NCBI GenBank assembly: GCA_017871115.1
Contig: JAFCIZ010000001.1
Coordinates: forward strand, 6,446,001-6,510,000
Direction: 5' to 3'
Length of the DNA: 64,000 nt
Source of the DNA: Cunninghamella blakesleeana
Taxonomy: Eukaryota; Mucoromycota; Mucoromycetes; Mucorales; Cunninghamellaceae
This document shows, piece after piece, positions 1 to 11,907 of the stretch (the first letter of the stretch is position 1; every line of letters begins with the position of its first letter). The notes beneath the pieces were generated by a model. That model saw only the letters and a list, made by a program, of their open reading frames with translations, did no database searches and was not told where the DNA came from. Position numbers and translations under genes: made by a program.

Positions 1-2
1 AA

Positions 3-227
3 TCAATTTTAGTACAAGATTCTTCTTGGGAAAAAGGAACAGGAGATCCAAGTCATTCTGGTTATGGTAAAATAGATATAAATAAAAAAAAAAAGATAGA
101 AAAAAGAAAAGGATAATAATAGAAACTATATACTCAATTTTTATTTATTTTTAATATATATATATAGATTTACTGGTCAATAGTTTTATTCATTCTGATT
201 CCCATTCATTATCATAAAAAAGAAAAA
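3..227 (+). CDS. Possible 3' end of an unidentified gene (partial)
   Basis: An open frame runs in from the left edge from base 3 and reads SILVQDSSWEKGTGDPSHSG, which looks coded rather than low-complexity. It is followed by a possible donor (G|GTAAAA near base 67) and an acceptor (TATATAG near base 169), after which the frame closes within about 20 codons at a TAA near base 225. If unspliced it stops near base 117. The peptide is too short to assign to a family. I considered secreted hydrolases and subtilases because of the Ser, Gly and Trp pattern but cannot support either. Being cut by the window edge, it can only be resolved with upstream sequence. Confidence 0.3.
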
Positions 228-1122
228 GAAAAAAGAAAAAAAGGAAATAAAACTAAAAAACAAAAACAGTGGTAGATTTATTTCTATATTTATTATATAT
301 AATACTATACACTAAATTAAATATATGCACTTTTTTATGATTATGATTGATATTATTTCTGTTTTAATGTATCTTTAATTTATATAAGCATTTCTATGTA
401 TACAACTTTTTTTTTATAAAAAATATTAAATTTATACCTAATTTATTTTTATATGTTATTTATTATGATTAATGAAATGTAATACAATTAAATATTCTAA
501 TGGAAGTACTTTTTAGTGCTACATATAATTTTAGAGTTGTACGGACCAATTTTTATTTTTTTTTTCGTAAAAATGATTTATCCATTTTTTTTGGTACCCC
601 ACACGTATACATTCATACTACAGAAAAAAAAGTTTTTTTCTAAAGGCGATTAGGAGTTTTAATCAACGGAAAGATATAGATCCATATATGTTTAAAAGAT
701 TTTACTTTCTCTCTGTTTTGGCAATACCTCGATTTTATCCAAACATGTACAAGCATGTTTATATAATAGTAATTAATTTATATATATAAAAAAAAAAGAC
801 AAAATAACATAAAATATTGAGAAATATTAAGATGTTTTTTTATAAATGTCAAACTTTATTTAATATGAAAATATACTATTGCTGTTGTTTTTATTATTAT
901 TATATATACTATTACTACTACTACTAATAATAATAACAATAATAATAATAGTAAAAATAAGCTTGTGAGTATCTATATATATTAAAGTATTATTATTTTT
1001 TAAATAATAATAAATATAATTATTATCAATCTGAATGTATCTACTATATATAAATTTATATAAAAAAAAATTATGTAAAGTGTGTAATTTATAAAAAATT
1101 TTTTCCACAAGAAAAAATGAAA
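228..1122. other. Gene-free AT-rich spacer
   Basis: The stretch is made of A/T homopolymers, (TA)n runs and TAA/TAC trinucleotide runs near 885-960. The only longer open frame (860-1108, minus strand) encodes Tyr/Ile/Asn/Ser simple sequence and is not gene-like. I see no RNA gene or conserved element. It presumably holds the 3' UTRs of the flanking genes. Confidence 0.6.
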
Positions 1123-3902
1123 TTAAAATAATTTAGGATTCTTATTAATCATAGCATGACTTTGATTATATTGGTATTGGATAGCTAAATCATATACACG
1201 GAAATAATCAAAAAGAGGACCAGTTGTTTCACGATGGGGAGTTTGCCAACTTAAAGCCAAAGCGGAATCAATAGTATGTAATAAAAATTGTTCTCTTTCG
1301 AGACGATGCTTTAATAGATAATGATAATCTTGGGCGGCTTGTTGAATTGCCATTTCCATTGATTGTTCATGTTCCTTTGGTTTTACTAAATCATATAAAT
1401 AAGCATTATAGGGCTGATTCATATAATTTTCTGCTGCTGTGGGACTAATGATTTCATTTTCATTTCCATTTTTATTCCCCGTTCTTGATAGTATAGGTGA
1501 TGGACGATTTTTCAAAAATTCACCTAATCCACCAGCACCAGTAGAAATGACAGGAGCACCAAACATTAATCCTTCAGCAGCCACTAAACCAAAACTTTCT
1601 GTAATACTTGGTACAAACACAAAATCTGCGGCTGCGCGACAATAAATTAGCCATTGTTCTTGCTCTTCTTTTGTTGTATGAATCATGACATGACCACGAT
1701 ATTTTTTCCCTAATGCCAAAACTTTTTCTAAAGGATAATCATTAGGTGAGCCAAACATTATTAACTTCATGTCTTGATTTTTAAATTCTTGAATAGCCCT
1801 TTCAAAACTTGCTAATCCTTTATTGTATTGGAATCGGCCAATAAATAATACAAGGGGTCGATGCTCATCTTCCTGTGATAAAAAGTTTTTTCGTATTAAC
1901 CATCTTTTGGCCTTCTTTTTATGTGAAGCAATATGGTCATCATTAATATTATCAGATAAGGTATAGGGTGTTTTTAACATTAAGGAGTTATTGGTAGGAG
2001 ATGGTATTTGGTGATTAGTAGATAACTGGTCCCATGCGTAAGTTGGATAAGCAATTTTGGCTCGGCGTAATTTTTGATGTTTAAAAGGATGAATAGGTCG
2101 ATAGTTTGCACCATTGCTAATACCAAAGAGTTGTTTTTTTTCAATTTTCCTTAAAATACTATCCATTGTTAATTCTTTAAATTGGAAATCCACTTGGCCA
2201 TTGACCATATCAAGAACCATGCTCTTACTAACAAAGGTAACTATATCAGCAAGTTCAATTCCAAGGCTTGAAGTAAATAATTTATCTTTATAAAACGTAT
2301 AATTATTAAGTACAGGTTGTTGTCGATGTTGTTGTTGAAAATAAAGTTGAGGAGATAAAGAAGAAGAAGGAGAGTTGGAAAAGGTAGATTTGGTTTTTTT
2401 ATTTATTTTTTGATTCAAAAGAAATGGGAAAAGAGGAGGATTTGGATCAAAGGATTGTATGTTTTGTAAAGAATTGGAATAACGAAATTCATCGCTATAA
2501 TCATGTAAAGTATAAACAATAGCAGGTTGGGATAAAGCTGTATTCCATAAGGTAGGATCCTTTAAATAATGACTTAAATAAGCATTTGTAGCACCATGAA
2601 TATGAACCACATCTATCCCACTGGATGGAGAAATAAAATCATTAGCGGGAGCAAATAAGGATTGATCATGTCTTGTTTTGCTTGCTTGGTAAGATAAAAA
2701 AGTAGCTGTTGCTTTTGAAAAGAACTGATCCCTCCATTCACTTGATAAAAGTTCATCACTCATTGAGTAGACCTGTGTTGCATCGCTGGATTTGAATAAT
2801 TTATTTAAAGGTTTTTGTTTGCCAGGACCAATTAAATAAACATATATATAGTCACTTCTTAATGGAGGTCTTCTTTTGTCTGCTTGCAACGTTTTATTAT
2901 GGCCATTATCGTCAATGTACCATGTATCGTATTTTACACTAGGTGGAGGATGACTAACGAGATACTTCCACCTCGATACACTAAATTCTACAGGGATCCA
3001 ATCATTTTCTTCATTTTCAGTCGTATAAGGTGGAAAGAGAAAAGAAGTAGCTGAAGAAGTGAAAGCTGAGGAAAATGAAGATGATGATGAAGAGGAATGC
3101 GATGATGAGTATAACATAGAAGATGACTTGGGAGATTGGGACGATGAAGACAATCCCGAAAATAAAGACGAAGTAGAAGAAGTGGAATGCTGATTGTTAC
3201 TATAAAAAGAGACTGGGGCCGATGATGAAGATGATGATGACGATAGCGATGATGTGAAAGATTTTTTAGGATGAATATTTTTTACATAAATAACCAAATC
3301 AGCTATTTTTTTAATATCGTCAGTTTTACGTTTATTTTTTTTTATAAATGAATAATAAGGCAGGATTACGTTTGTATTAATATAACCACTACGCTGTTGT
3401 TTTTTTGTCATTGCTGTCAATAATACACCAAGCCCTCCAAGTGTTGCAGGCCCAAATTCTTTTGTGACATGGTATACATTTGTTTTATTAGGCCAAGTAG
3501 TAGATGGAAATGGTGTTTGTTCAATATGTTGATAGTTTATCTTTGGATATTGACGTATATCTAAAATAGGTATAGAATTCATATTTGAATAATTACAATA
3601 GTAATTTTTTTTAGTTAGTGCATTTATAAAAATGATCGACTTGTCCCTTAAAAAAAATTTTGTATATATATAGTAATTGATTTTTTACCTATTCGAAAAG
3701 AACTAGAACTTGAAAAATAATTATTAAATAAAATTATCTTGAATTCAAGTAAAGCAATGCAACCAATAACAAGGAATAAAAGTTGCCACCAATACCATTT
3801 TTTTTTATATTTATGAGAATAAAGTGGAGAAGTAGTAGTAGTAGTAATACTCTTTTTATAGTAAATCGAATCAAGCTTTTTTTGGGTTATAAAGTCTCTC
3901 AT
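1123..3902 (-). CDS. Membrane-anchored glycosyltransferase, starch/glycogen synthase (GT5)-like
   Basis: This is a predicted type II membrane glycosyltransferase with a GT-B fold. Two exons join in phase: 3689-3902 (ends ATA G|GTAAAA) and 1123-3560 (after TTTTAG, with a CACTAAC branch site at 3614-3620). They sum to 884 codons, giving about 883 aa. Exon 1 supplies a Lys-rich cytosolic stretch and one hydrophobic segment (WWQLLFLVIGCIALLEF, about residues 37-53). The synthase-like N-terminal lobe follows, with LGGLG near residue 112 in the place of the K-x-G-G-L ADP/UDP-glucose loop, then a Ser-rich insert (about residues 175-240). The C-terminal lobe has a VLFIGRFQYNKG strand and the nucleotide-sugar E-x7-E motif ESFGLVAAEG near residue 725. 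The family assignment is good; the substrate is unknown. A Golgi or ER lumen location is inferred from the anchor. Bacterial-type and plastid GT5 enzymes are soluble, so the anchor is unusual. Confidence 0.82.
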
Positions 3903-4290
3903 ATGGTAATAAACCGTGTATTTTTTAAAAAACAGAAAAAAAAAGGAATGGTAAGGGAAGGAAAGAATACGAAAGGGTATATGGATATATTTAAAAGGAG
4001 TGTAAGGTTAAATGAACGAATGAAAAATATAAAATTATATTATATATATAAGTGAGAGAGAAAGAAGTGAAAAAGAAAAGTTAAAATTTAAGAAGTACAA
4101 AAAAATTAATTTATTAAAAAAAAAATCTGGGCGGCCTTTGAAAAATTAAATAACAATGGAACTTGGAGAAAAAAATTGTTTTTTTTTGCTTTCAATTTTT
4201 TATATTTACACGTTACCACATAAAAAAAAATTATACATAAAATAAACATTTTTTAATTGCAACTTGTATGCTATTTTAAATATATAATAA
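3903..4290. promoter_or_regulatory. Divergent intergenic region between GT5-like gene and PSF2
   Basis: These 388 bases separate two head-to-head starts. They are A-rich with short G-containing patches (AGAGAGAAAGAAGTG near 4053), and hold no convincing gene. A shared bidirectional promoter is inferred from the orientation only; no specific factor site is claimed. Confidence 0.4.
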
Positions 4291-5348
4291 ATGGCACTTC
4301 CTAGACAACATCGTTCTGCTTTTACACCTGAAGAAATTGAATTTATAGCTGGTGACGAACTTATCTCTATTATTCCTTTAATAAAAATGCCTAAAATAAA
4401 AATGATCAAAGTAAGTGGGTTAATACATAGAGAAAAGAGGGAATGGTATATATATGTATATATATATATATATATACGTACTTGTATATTTATATAGACG
4501 TATTTATTATTATTAACTTTTCTTTTTTAATTTTAATTTTATTTTATTTATTGAATAGGCAGCATATGGACCTTTTAGACCACCCTTGCCAACAAAAGTA
4601 CCTTTATGGTTTGCACTTAATATGAAACAAAACCAGAAATGTAAAATTGTTCCACCAGAGTGGCTTTCAATAGGTAAAAAGATTAATATTAAATAAAGTT
4701 GTTAATATAGAATAATAATGTATATTCAATATTGGAGTTTTAAAAAAAATCTTGATTTTTTTAAATTTATTAATATGCTTTCTTATCTTAAATATATTTA
4801 TATATAGATCATCTTAAAGAAAAATTAGAAGAAGAAGAAAATCATGAAGAATTCTGTGCTCTACCTTTTCATTATATGGAAATGGCTCATATGATATTAG
4901 AAAGGTAAGTTTTTTCTCTTTATTAATAAAAAATGAAATAAGATAATAAAAAGTTTTCATGTATATTCAAAGGTATTCATACATTTTTTTTTCCTTTCTT
5001 TTTTCTCTTTTTATAGTGCTTCTGATGATATACCAAATGCTGAACAAGTTAGAAAATTACTAAAAGATTTAAGAGAAACAAGACAATCTAAAGCTCGATT
5101 AGGTTTAGAAGCTCTTGATGACCGTTGGTTAGGGGTAAGGAATGGTATAATTATTATATAGATCATAGTTTTTTTTTTAATTATTTATAAAATCATAGTA
5201 ATAATAATCAAGCTCACGATTGTTTTTCGTAATTATTATTATAAAATAGATGCACAACCTATCATTTATGGAAATCAACGAGATTCGTCCTTTTTTTTCT
5301 CGAGCCTTTAACGAAATGCGAAAACTTGGGTTTCATGCAGAAAATTAA
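4291..5348 (+). CDS. PSF2: GINS complex subunit Psf2
   Basis: Psf2 is a subunit of the Sld5-Psf1-Psf2-Psf3 (GINS) tetramer, which with Cdc45 and Mcm2-7 forms the CMG replicative helicase in the nucleus. Five exons (4291-4410, 4559-4673, 4808-4904, 5017-5134, 5250-5348) sum to 183 codons, giving 182 aa, the usual Psf2 length. The N-terminus reads [20 protein letters not shown], typical of the family. The [16 protein letters not shown] and PPEWLS blocks and the C-terminal [18 protein letters not shown] helix are also conserved. All introns are short with GTAAGT, GTAAAA or GTAAGG donors. No domain is missing. The gene is divergent from the GT5-like gene. The 3' side runs into an AT-rich spacer with a 40-base T tract. 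Confidence 0.97.
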
Positions 5349-5477
5349 TCCTTTTATATATAATATAGTTCTATGTAAATATTTTATTTTGTTTTATTTT
5401 GCAATTTCTACTTTTTTAATATCTCACATTTTTTAGATTACAAACATAGAGATCATATCGTATTGTATTGTATCGTA

Positions 5478-5519
<42 letters not shown>

Positions 5520-6447
5520 CAAGGGTTACATTTATTCAATCAAGGTCCATTAACCTTTTTTTTGTAAAAAAAAATATTTTATGTATACACATATATACAA
5601 AAGAATTACCATTAATATCATATAATGTCACAATAATATTGTAATACATTAGCATAAATATTTGGATACCAATCATTTTAATAAACTTTAAAAAAAACCT
5701 GGATTCCACAAATAGAAATTGACAATTCAAAAAAATAAAAAATGATATGGTGTTACTATATTTCAATTTATTAATTTTTATTAAAAATATATTATTATTT
5801 GTATTGGATTTAAACTTTTTATTATTATTATTTCTCTATTTTATATAATAATTACTTATAAATTAAAAAAAAGTTTGTCATTGAATTTTTATAGATTTTT
5901 CTTTTTAATCCAATACTAAACTTGAGGAATTTTATCTTAAAATATATATATATATATATTTATATATATTTGATCTTGTACTTATAATGATTTTGATTTG
6001 AACCAAAAGTTATCAAGATCTGTCTAGATATAATCTATTCCCAGAAAGGAGGGGCTAAGCTCTTTGATCCCCCCCCCTATTTTTTGTTATTTCTGGTGCT
6101 TTTGTGGTAATGGCTTATATATATATATATATTTATACATATATAGTTGTAATCTTTGTTATATATAATCACATTTAATTTTTGATTTTTATATATCTCA
6201 GTTTTTTACTATATAATTCTATTTCATTTTTTTTTCATCAGTTTGTTCAAATACATCAATCTACAGTAAATAAAAATCGACCATTTCGGAAGACCCCTTT
6301 CCCTCCTTTTTTTTGGATTTTATTTTACAAATATTTTTTACAAAATATTTCAAACTAGTTTCAGAAATATCCTAACAATACTTTTTCGAAATATTATTAT
6401 TTATTTACGATAGTTATTGTTTATGTTATATATATGGTAGTTAAGAT

Positions 6448-6479
<32 letters not shown>

Positions 6480-6526
6480 TATAAATAATCGATAGTAAGC
6501 TAAATCTTCACATACTTGTTTATAAA
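5349..6526. other. Intergenic spacer with 40-base poly-T tract and C/G-rich patch
   Basis: No gene is supported here. Bases 5480-5519 are an uninterrupted T run. (TA)n arrays lie near 5941-5958, 6116-6132 and 6448-6473. A small patch at about 6040-6080 stands out from the AT background, with GGAGGGG and a run of nine C followed by T; CCCCT-type stress-response motifs would look like this, but that is only a suggestion. The spacer lies between the 3' ends of two convergent genes. Confidence 0.5.
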
Positions 6527-9500
6527 TTAAATAAATCTTGATAATATAGAAAACGGTTGAATGGAGCGTGAGGCATCTAGGTCCAATGCATATAGTAAAT
6601 TGTTTTTTGCTTGTTCCAATTGATTGGATTGACGAAGAAGTTGACCTAATAGGTACCAAGCTTCCGCTGATTTCCAACCTAATCCTTGCGTGATGGATGT
6701 CAAAATCCCTTCCGCCAAATCCTTTTCCCCGTCTTCCAAATATATTTTAGCTAATCCAATTTGACAACCAATATGATGAGGTTCTAATAATAATCCTTTT
6801 TTAAATAACCTTTTAGCGTGTGGATAATCTTGCGAATGGACGGATCTAATTTCTCCAAGAAAACACCATACATTTGGTAATTCAGGTGCAATCAATTCGG
6901 CCTCGAAAATAGCTTTCATTGTTTCATCTAGTTGATTTAAATCTTTAAACCATGTTGCTGTTAATATCCATAGTTCACTTAAAAATTTTTTATGTTTTTG
7001 ATATTGAATATATTGTTTTGTTGTTGTATATTCATAACGAAGATGTTGACTCTTTCGTGGCGTTAGAATAGTAGGATAGACCTGTGATAATGACATTAGC
7101 GACCCGCTAATAGCTGAATAAATAGATGGTGTTCCTTTTGATGACTCGTTGTGTATGGATTGATTAAAATTATGAAGTGATGATGCTTTTTCTATGATCA
7201 GTATATATTAAAAAAGAAAGAAAAAAAATATTTTTACTGTTATTATCATTTTTTATTTTTATTATCCATTTTGTTTTTATTTGTATTTGCTTTTTTTTTT
7301 TTTTTCTTACCATTAATTAATATAGATTTTCTATTAAATGAATCATTACTTTTACTTTCATTTACATATATAGGAAAAGTAGTATTTTCCCCATCCTTAT
7401 AGTCATATTGTTTTCCAGAATGTTTACTTGCACTACGGGATGGAAATAAATGTATATTCTGCCAATGAGAATTTGAATGGCCATTGCTGTTATTGTTATT
7501 GGATTTAAGCATTGAATTGGATGAATATTTTCTTAAAGTAGAAGTTCGCTTTGTTGAAGGCGATAAGTATTTTTGTTGATGATGATGATCTGATTTAATA
7601 GTGAATATACTTTTAGCATAGTTATCAGTACTATCATTAAAATCATTATTATTCGTTTTATCATAAGAAATTGTATTACTGCTAATGCTTCTATGTTGGA
7701 AGGATTTATTATTATTATTCATTTGTATGGTGATAGATGATGTTGGAGATGACGCTGTTGTACTGGAATTTATATTATCATATGAATCGCTTAAAACCAA
7801 ATTTCTAGGCATTTTATTTCTTTTTTTTAAGCTATTATATAAGAGTTGCGCAAACCATGATGACGAATCGTTTTCATTAAAATGTGGAACATTATATAAA
7901 GAGTTCATTTTTTCAAGATCTATTTCTGATCCTATCCATTTTCCATACTGATTAAAAAATAGTAAAAGCTCTTTGATGGCTGTTTCAGTTCCTTCTTGTT
8001 TATTTAATAACATTATTTGTGTTAATTTTAATAAATAATACTGTTCATGCTGATCTGCTGTTACCGTAATGCTATTATTATATTCATTTGCAAGTTGAAG
8101 ACCCATTGTTGCAACTTCAAGTGACTTTGCTATATCATTTTGACCAGGACAAGATAATAATAAGACCAAAAGGTGCCAAGATAAAAGATGATTGGAATTT
8201 ATCTCTAATGATTTACGAATACACTGAATAGCTAAATCAATATTACACATATCGGCATGTTGAAAGGCTAAATGATAATAGGTTTCCCAAGATTCGGGTG
8301 TTAATTCTAGTGATTTTTGTAATAAAGACAGTGCTTTTTCATAGTAAAAAGGCCGTTCTTCTTTATCAACAACTAGTATTAAAATAAAGAGTAAATGATA
8401 AGTTTTTTTTTTTTTTTTTTTAATAAATGCTATATCTTAATTTAAATAAAACTTACTTTGAGTTGCTAAAATACCATAAGAAACACCAGCAGTAGTGTAT
8501 ATTTTAGACATAAATTGTGGTTGAATAAAAGATGAATTCTTATCTATTATGTTTATAGCTAATTCAGCTAATTCGACAGCTTGAGAAGGTTTTGATAAAT
8601 CTTTACAATACATTTCAATAGCCATGATGATAACATTTAATTGATTTTTGATAGATTCATAATAATCTTTTCCATCTTGGTGTATTTCTTTTGTTTTATC
8701 ATTGTCCATAGTTAACGACCGAATAGACGGTTCTGCCATTAATTCACCTTGAAGATCTTGTATGATTGTATTACCAGTTTTACAATGTTCTTGCCATTCG
8801 TAGGTCATGTGTCCACAAGATTGAAGATAGGATTGTAAAACCAGTTGAGCTTCTTCTAATTCACCTAATTGAACCAATGTGGTAAATAAATATTTATTTA
8901 AGCTTGGCGAATGAGATGCTTTTTCTGAAACACGTTCAATGAACTATTCCCCAAAAAAAAGAAGATAATATATCAATTTATTTATATCGATCTTTTATAA
9001 TTCTTTATCATAATAAATAAATAAAATGGATTATACCTCTTTAAATCCGTACAAATCATCAGTAGTTTCCAAGATAATATCTAAATCTTCAGCCAATATA
9101 TTGACAAATTCGTGTAGTGAATCATTTATTGTTGATGGTGACAATGATGATTGAGATATATAATGATATAGCATATTCTCATATATTGTGTATAATTGAA
9201 TGATTTCATCTAAAAAATACCTTTTTTCATATTCTGTATCATTGTAGCCATCGGCACTAATTGATGTAGTAGCAGCATCAGGTGGTAAAATATACTCTCC
9301 ATTTCGATATAAAAGCGATATATATTTAATAAATTGCATTGTAATTTCCATTCGACGGTATAAAAATTTCGACAATGGTTGATAATATGTTGTTTTGTGG
9401 TATGAGCGAAGGAGATTAAGTTTATAAGCGGTATCTACTGTGAAACTAAATAAAAATAATAGTAATTATAATAATAATAATAATTTGAAATTAGATATAT

Positions 9501-10441
9501 TAGATATTCGATTTTTTTAATGAATGTATGAATTTATATAGATTACCTAAAATTATTTTTATGGAATAATATATTTGCGTGATATAAAGTTGCTTCAGCC
9601 CAATCTATTAAAGTGATATCACTGATATTAGGTTTATCGTCTAATAATGTAGATATATATTCATAAGTTTCTAAACATGATTCCATATCACCAATCATTT
9701 CTAAACATAAAGCTAAAAGTAAAATAAAATATATTCTTAGTGCCCCTATTATGTTTTAAAAATGAGATATGCTTGTATATATTACCTTTTATTGCCATGG
9801 ATTGATAATGTAGTATAAATTTATACCCAGTATAATTTTTATCGAATATCAAATTTTCTAATAATAATAAAGCATCATCGTATTTCTTATTTTCAAAATA
9901 AACTCTTGCAAGAATGATCTTTGCTGACTATGAAATAAAATAATGGAAAAAAAATGCAACGTATTAAAGTTTGATCGATTTACTTTCTTTTTTTAAAAAA
10001 AATTATGTAACCTATTGTTCTTTTTTTTTTTTTTTTTAATAGTATTAAAGTGTATTTAGCATATTTTTGTCTTACATCTTCAAGTTCTTGATCTTTAATA
10101 TTGTTTTGCTGCAATATAGTTTCTAATTGCTTTTCAATATGTTGGACCTGTTTTGAATCTTGGGGTGAGGTTTTATTAATTTCAATTAAAGCGGCTTCAG
10201 CTAGGATCGTTTGTTGAAAAGCTAAATATATAAATATATATAGAGAAATATTGTTAATTATTTTTATATTAAATATTTATTTTGTTTTATCTTTTTTTAT
10301 TTTATTTTTACCAGCGCCATCAGGATTATATTTCTTATAACGTCTTGCTAAGTCAGGTATTACATTCCACTGGCCTTTACAACGCGCTATATCAATTTCC
10401 TTTGTAATAAGAGATAGCTTATTAGAACTTGAAAAGACCAT
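6527..10441 (-). CDS. YPP1: TPR-repeat protein of the Ypp1/TTC7 family
   Basis: Members of this family scaffold the plasma-membrane PI4-kinase complex (Stt4-Ypp1-Efr3 in yeast, PI4KA-TTC7-EFR3 in animals). The gene has about eight exons. The start is MVFSSSNKLSLITKEIDIARCKGQWNVIP at 10441 and the N-terminal exon ends at 10312 with a GTAAAA donor. Later exons include 9543-9713, 9046-9420, 8458-8946, 7310-8370 and 6527-7198 (approximate). Repeated helical TPR blocks are visible, most clearly near the C-terminus (AWYLLGQLLRQSNQLEQAKN). The end LDASRSIQPFSILSRFI matches the family's characteristic LEASSPVLPFSIIPR-like terminus. A lineage-specific, Asn/Ser/Lys-rich disordered insert (about 7246-7830) interrupts the TPR array. 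Family assignment is strong; some exon borders are approximate. Confidence 0.9.
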
Positions 10442-10687
10442 TTATACATAAAAAATATAATATATATAAAAAGGAAAGAAAGTAAGAAAAGGAAATAAAA
10501 AAAAAAAAAAGTGAAGAAAGAGGTTATAAAAAATAAAATAAGGGAGGTATTAGATAGAATATGAAAATGAAGTAAAAAAGAGAAAAAAAAAAAAAGGAAG
10601 CGGGGTTTCCAAATAAAATAAAAAAATTCGTGGTTTATTTACTCTCTTTTTCTCCTTTTTATAATATATATAATAAAAAAAAATATT
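10442..10687. promoter_or_regulatory. Short bidirectional promoter (YPP1 / EngB-like)
   Basis: Only 246 bases separate the two opposing ATGs. The region is purine-rich on the plus strand (runs of AAAG/GGAAA), with a C/T-rich block CTCTCTTTTTCTCCTTTT just before the plus-strand gene. Shared control of the two genes is inferred from spacing only. Confidence 0.5.
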
Positions 10688-11754
10688 ATGTTTAACTTAA
10701 ACTTTATAACAAAACGATATTTTCATATCAGTAAACCTTATCTACAAAAAATACCTCCTACTTTAAAAAAAACATCACCTTCTTCGAAAACTTACCAATT
10801 AATATCTTTTCCTACTCCAAACCCATTATCTCAAGCTGAAAAAACTTGGGCAAATAAGCAGTTTAATAAATCTGCCCAATTCATAAAAAGTATTTCTCAA
10901 ATAGAACAAGTTCCAAATAGCCAACTTCCCGAAGTAACAAAAATAAAGCAATAATAAATAATATAATATGGCGCTATAAATTAATAATAATATAACTCTT
11001 ATTTCTACATTATTCATAATTTTTACTTAGGTGGCTTTTGTAGGTCGAAGTAACGTTGGTGTAAAGTAGATATAATCCAAAGAAAAAAAAATGCATAAAA
11101 AAAGTGATATTAATAGATATATATTTATAAATCATTTTGAAAATAGAAATCCACCTTAATAAACCAACTCACTAATAATCATCATTTAGTTAAAACATCA
11201 AGTAAACCGGTAATAAGAAAAGAAAAATAGACAATGGTTTTTTTAATACTTTATAATACACATACAAACTAATCAATATGTATTTTGCATTTCTTTTTAT
11301 TGTGCAGGGTCATACAAAATTGTTAAATTTTTTTAATCTGGATAATAAGTTAATATTAGTTGATATGCCAGGCTATGGATATAAATCACAAACGGAATGG
11401 GGAGAATTGATTATGAATTATTTAACCAGTAGGAAACAATTAAAACGATTATTTATCTTGTTGGATCCAACCGCTGGCATAAAAGAAACAGATCAACTAT
11501 TAATGAATCATTTAGATAGCTACGCTTTATCGTATCAGATCATTTTAACTAAAAAAGATAGATTATCAGCTATGGCTTTTCAAGAATCAAAATTAGCCAT
11601 TGAATCTTATCTTGTAAAAAATGCTATCTGTTGCTATCCACAAATTTTATCATCTGGTATGGTAAGAAGAAGTAAAAAAAACCAGGATATCGTTCATAAT
11701 GATTTATCAGAATTGAGATGGTCGATATTAAATGCTGTAAATATCTCAAATTGA
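10688..11754 (+). CDS. EngB-type (TrmE-Era-EngA-EngB-Septin family) GTPase, probably mitochondrial
   Basis: This is a P-loop GTPase of the EngB/YihA family, linked in bacteria and organelles to large ribosomal subunit assembly. Four exons (10688-10933, 11031-11060, 11147-11209, 11308-11754) sum to 262 codons, giving 261 aa. The G1 motif is split by an intron: a 30-base exon codes VAFVGRSNVG and the next starts KSTLINQL. The TSSKPG segment corresponds to the G2 region. G3 is DMPGYG and G4 is TKKD. The N-terminus (MFNLNFITKRYFHISKPYLQK) is basic and lacks acidic residues, as expected of a mitochondrial presequence. The family is clear; the mitochondrial location and ribosome role are inferred. 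It is divergent from the YPP1 homologue. Confidence 0.93.
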
Positions 11755-11907
11755 TATATATTATTTATTTATTTTTATAATAATAAAAAAATGTTTAAAA
11801 GTATTGGATAGATGGATAGATAGATATATTTATATATATATACATTTTTCTTAGCAAATGAATTTAATAATACATAATTGTCCTGTTTTTTATTTCTTAT
11901 TTTTATT

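Noticed and set aside
860..1108. 82-codon frame on the minus strand
   Set aside because: Codes Tyr/Ile/Asn/Ser simple sequence from TA-rich DNA, with no splice context or recognisable domain.
5536..5766. 76-codon minus-strand frame
   Set aside because: Phe/Ile-rich with no family resemblance, in AT-rich spacer; no splice partner found.
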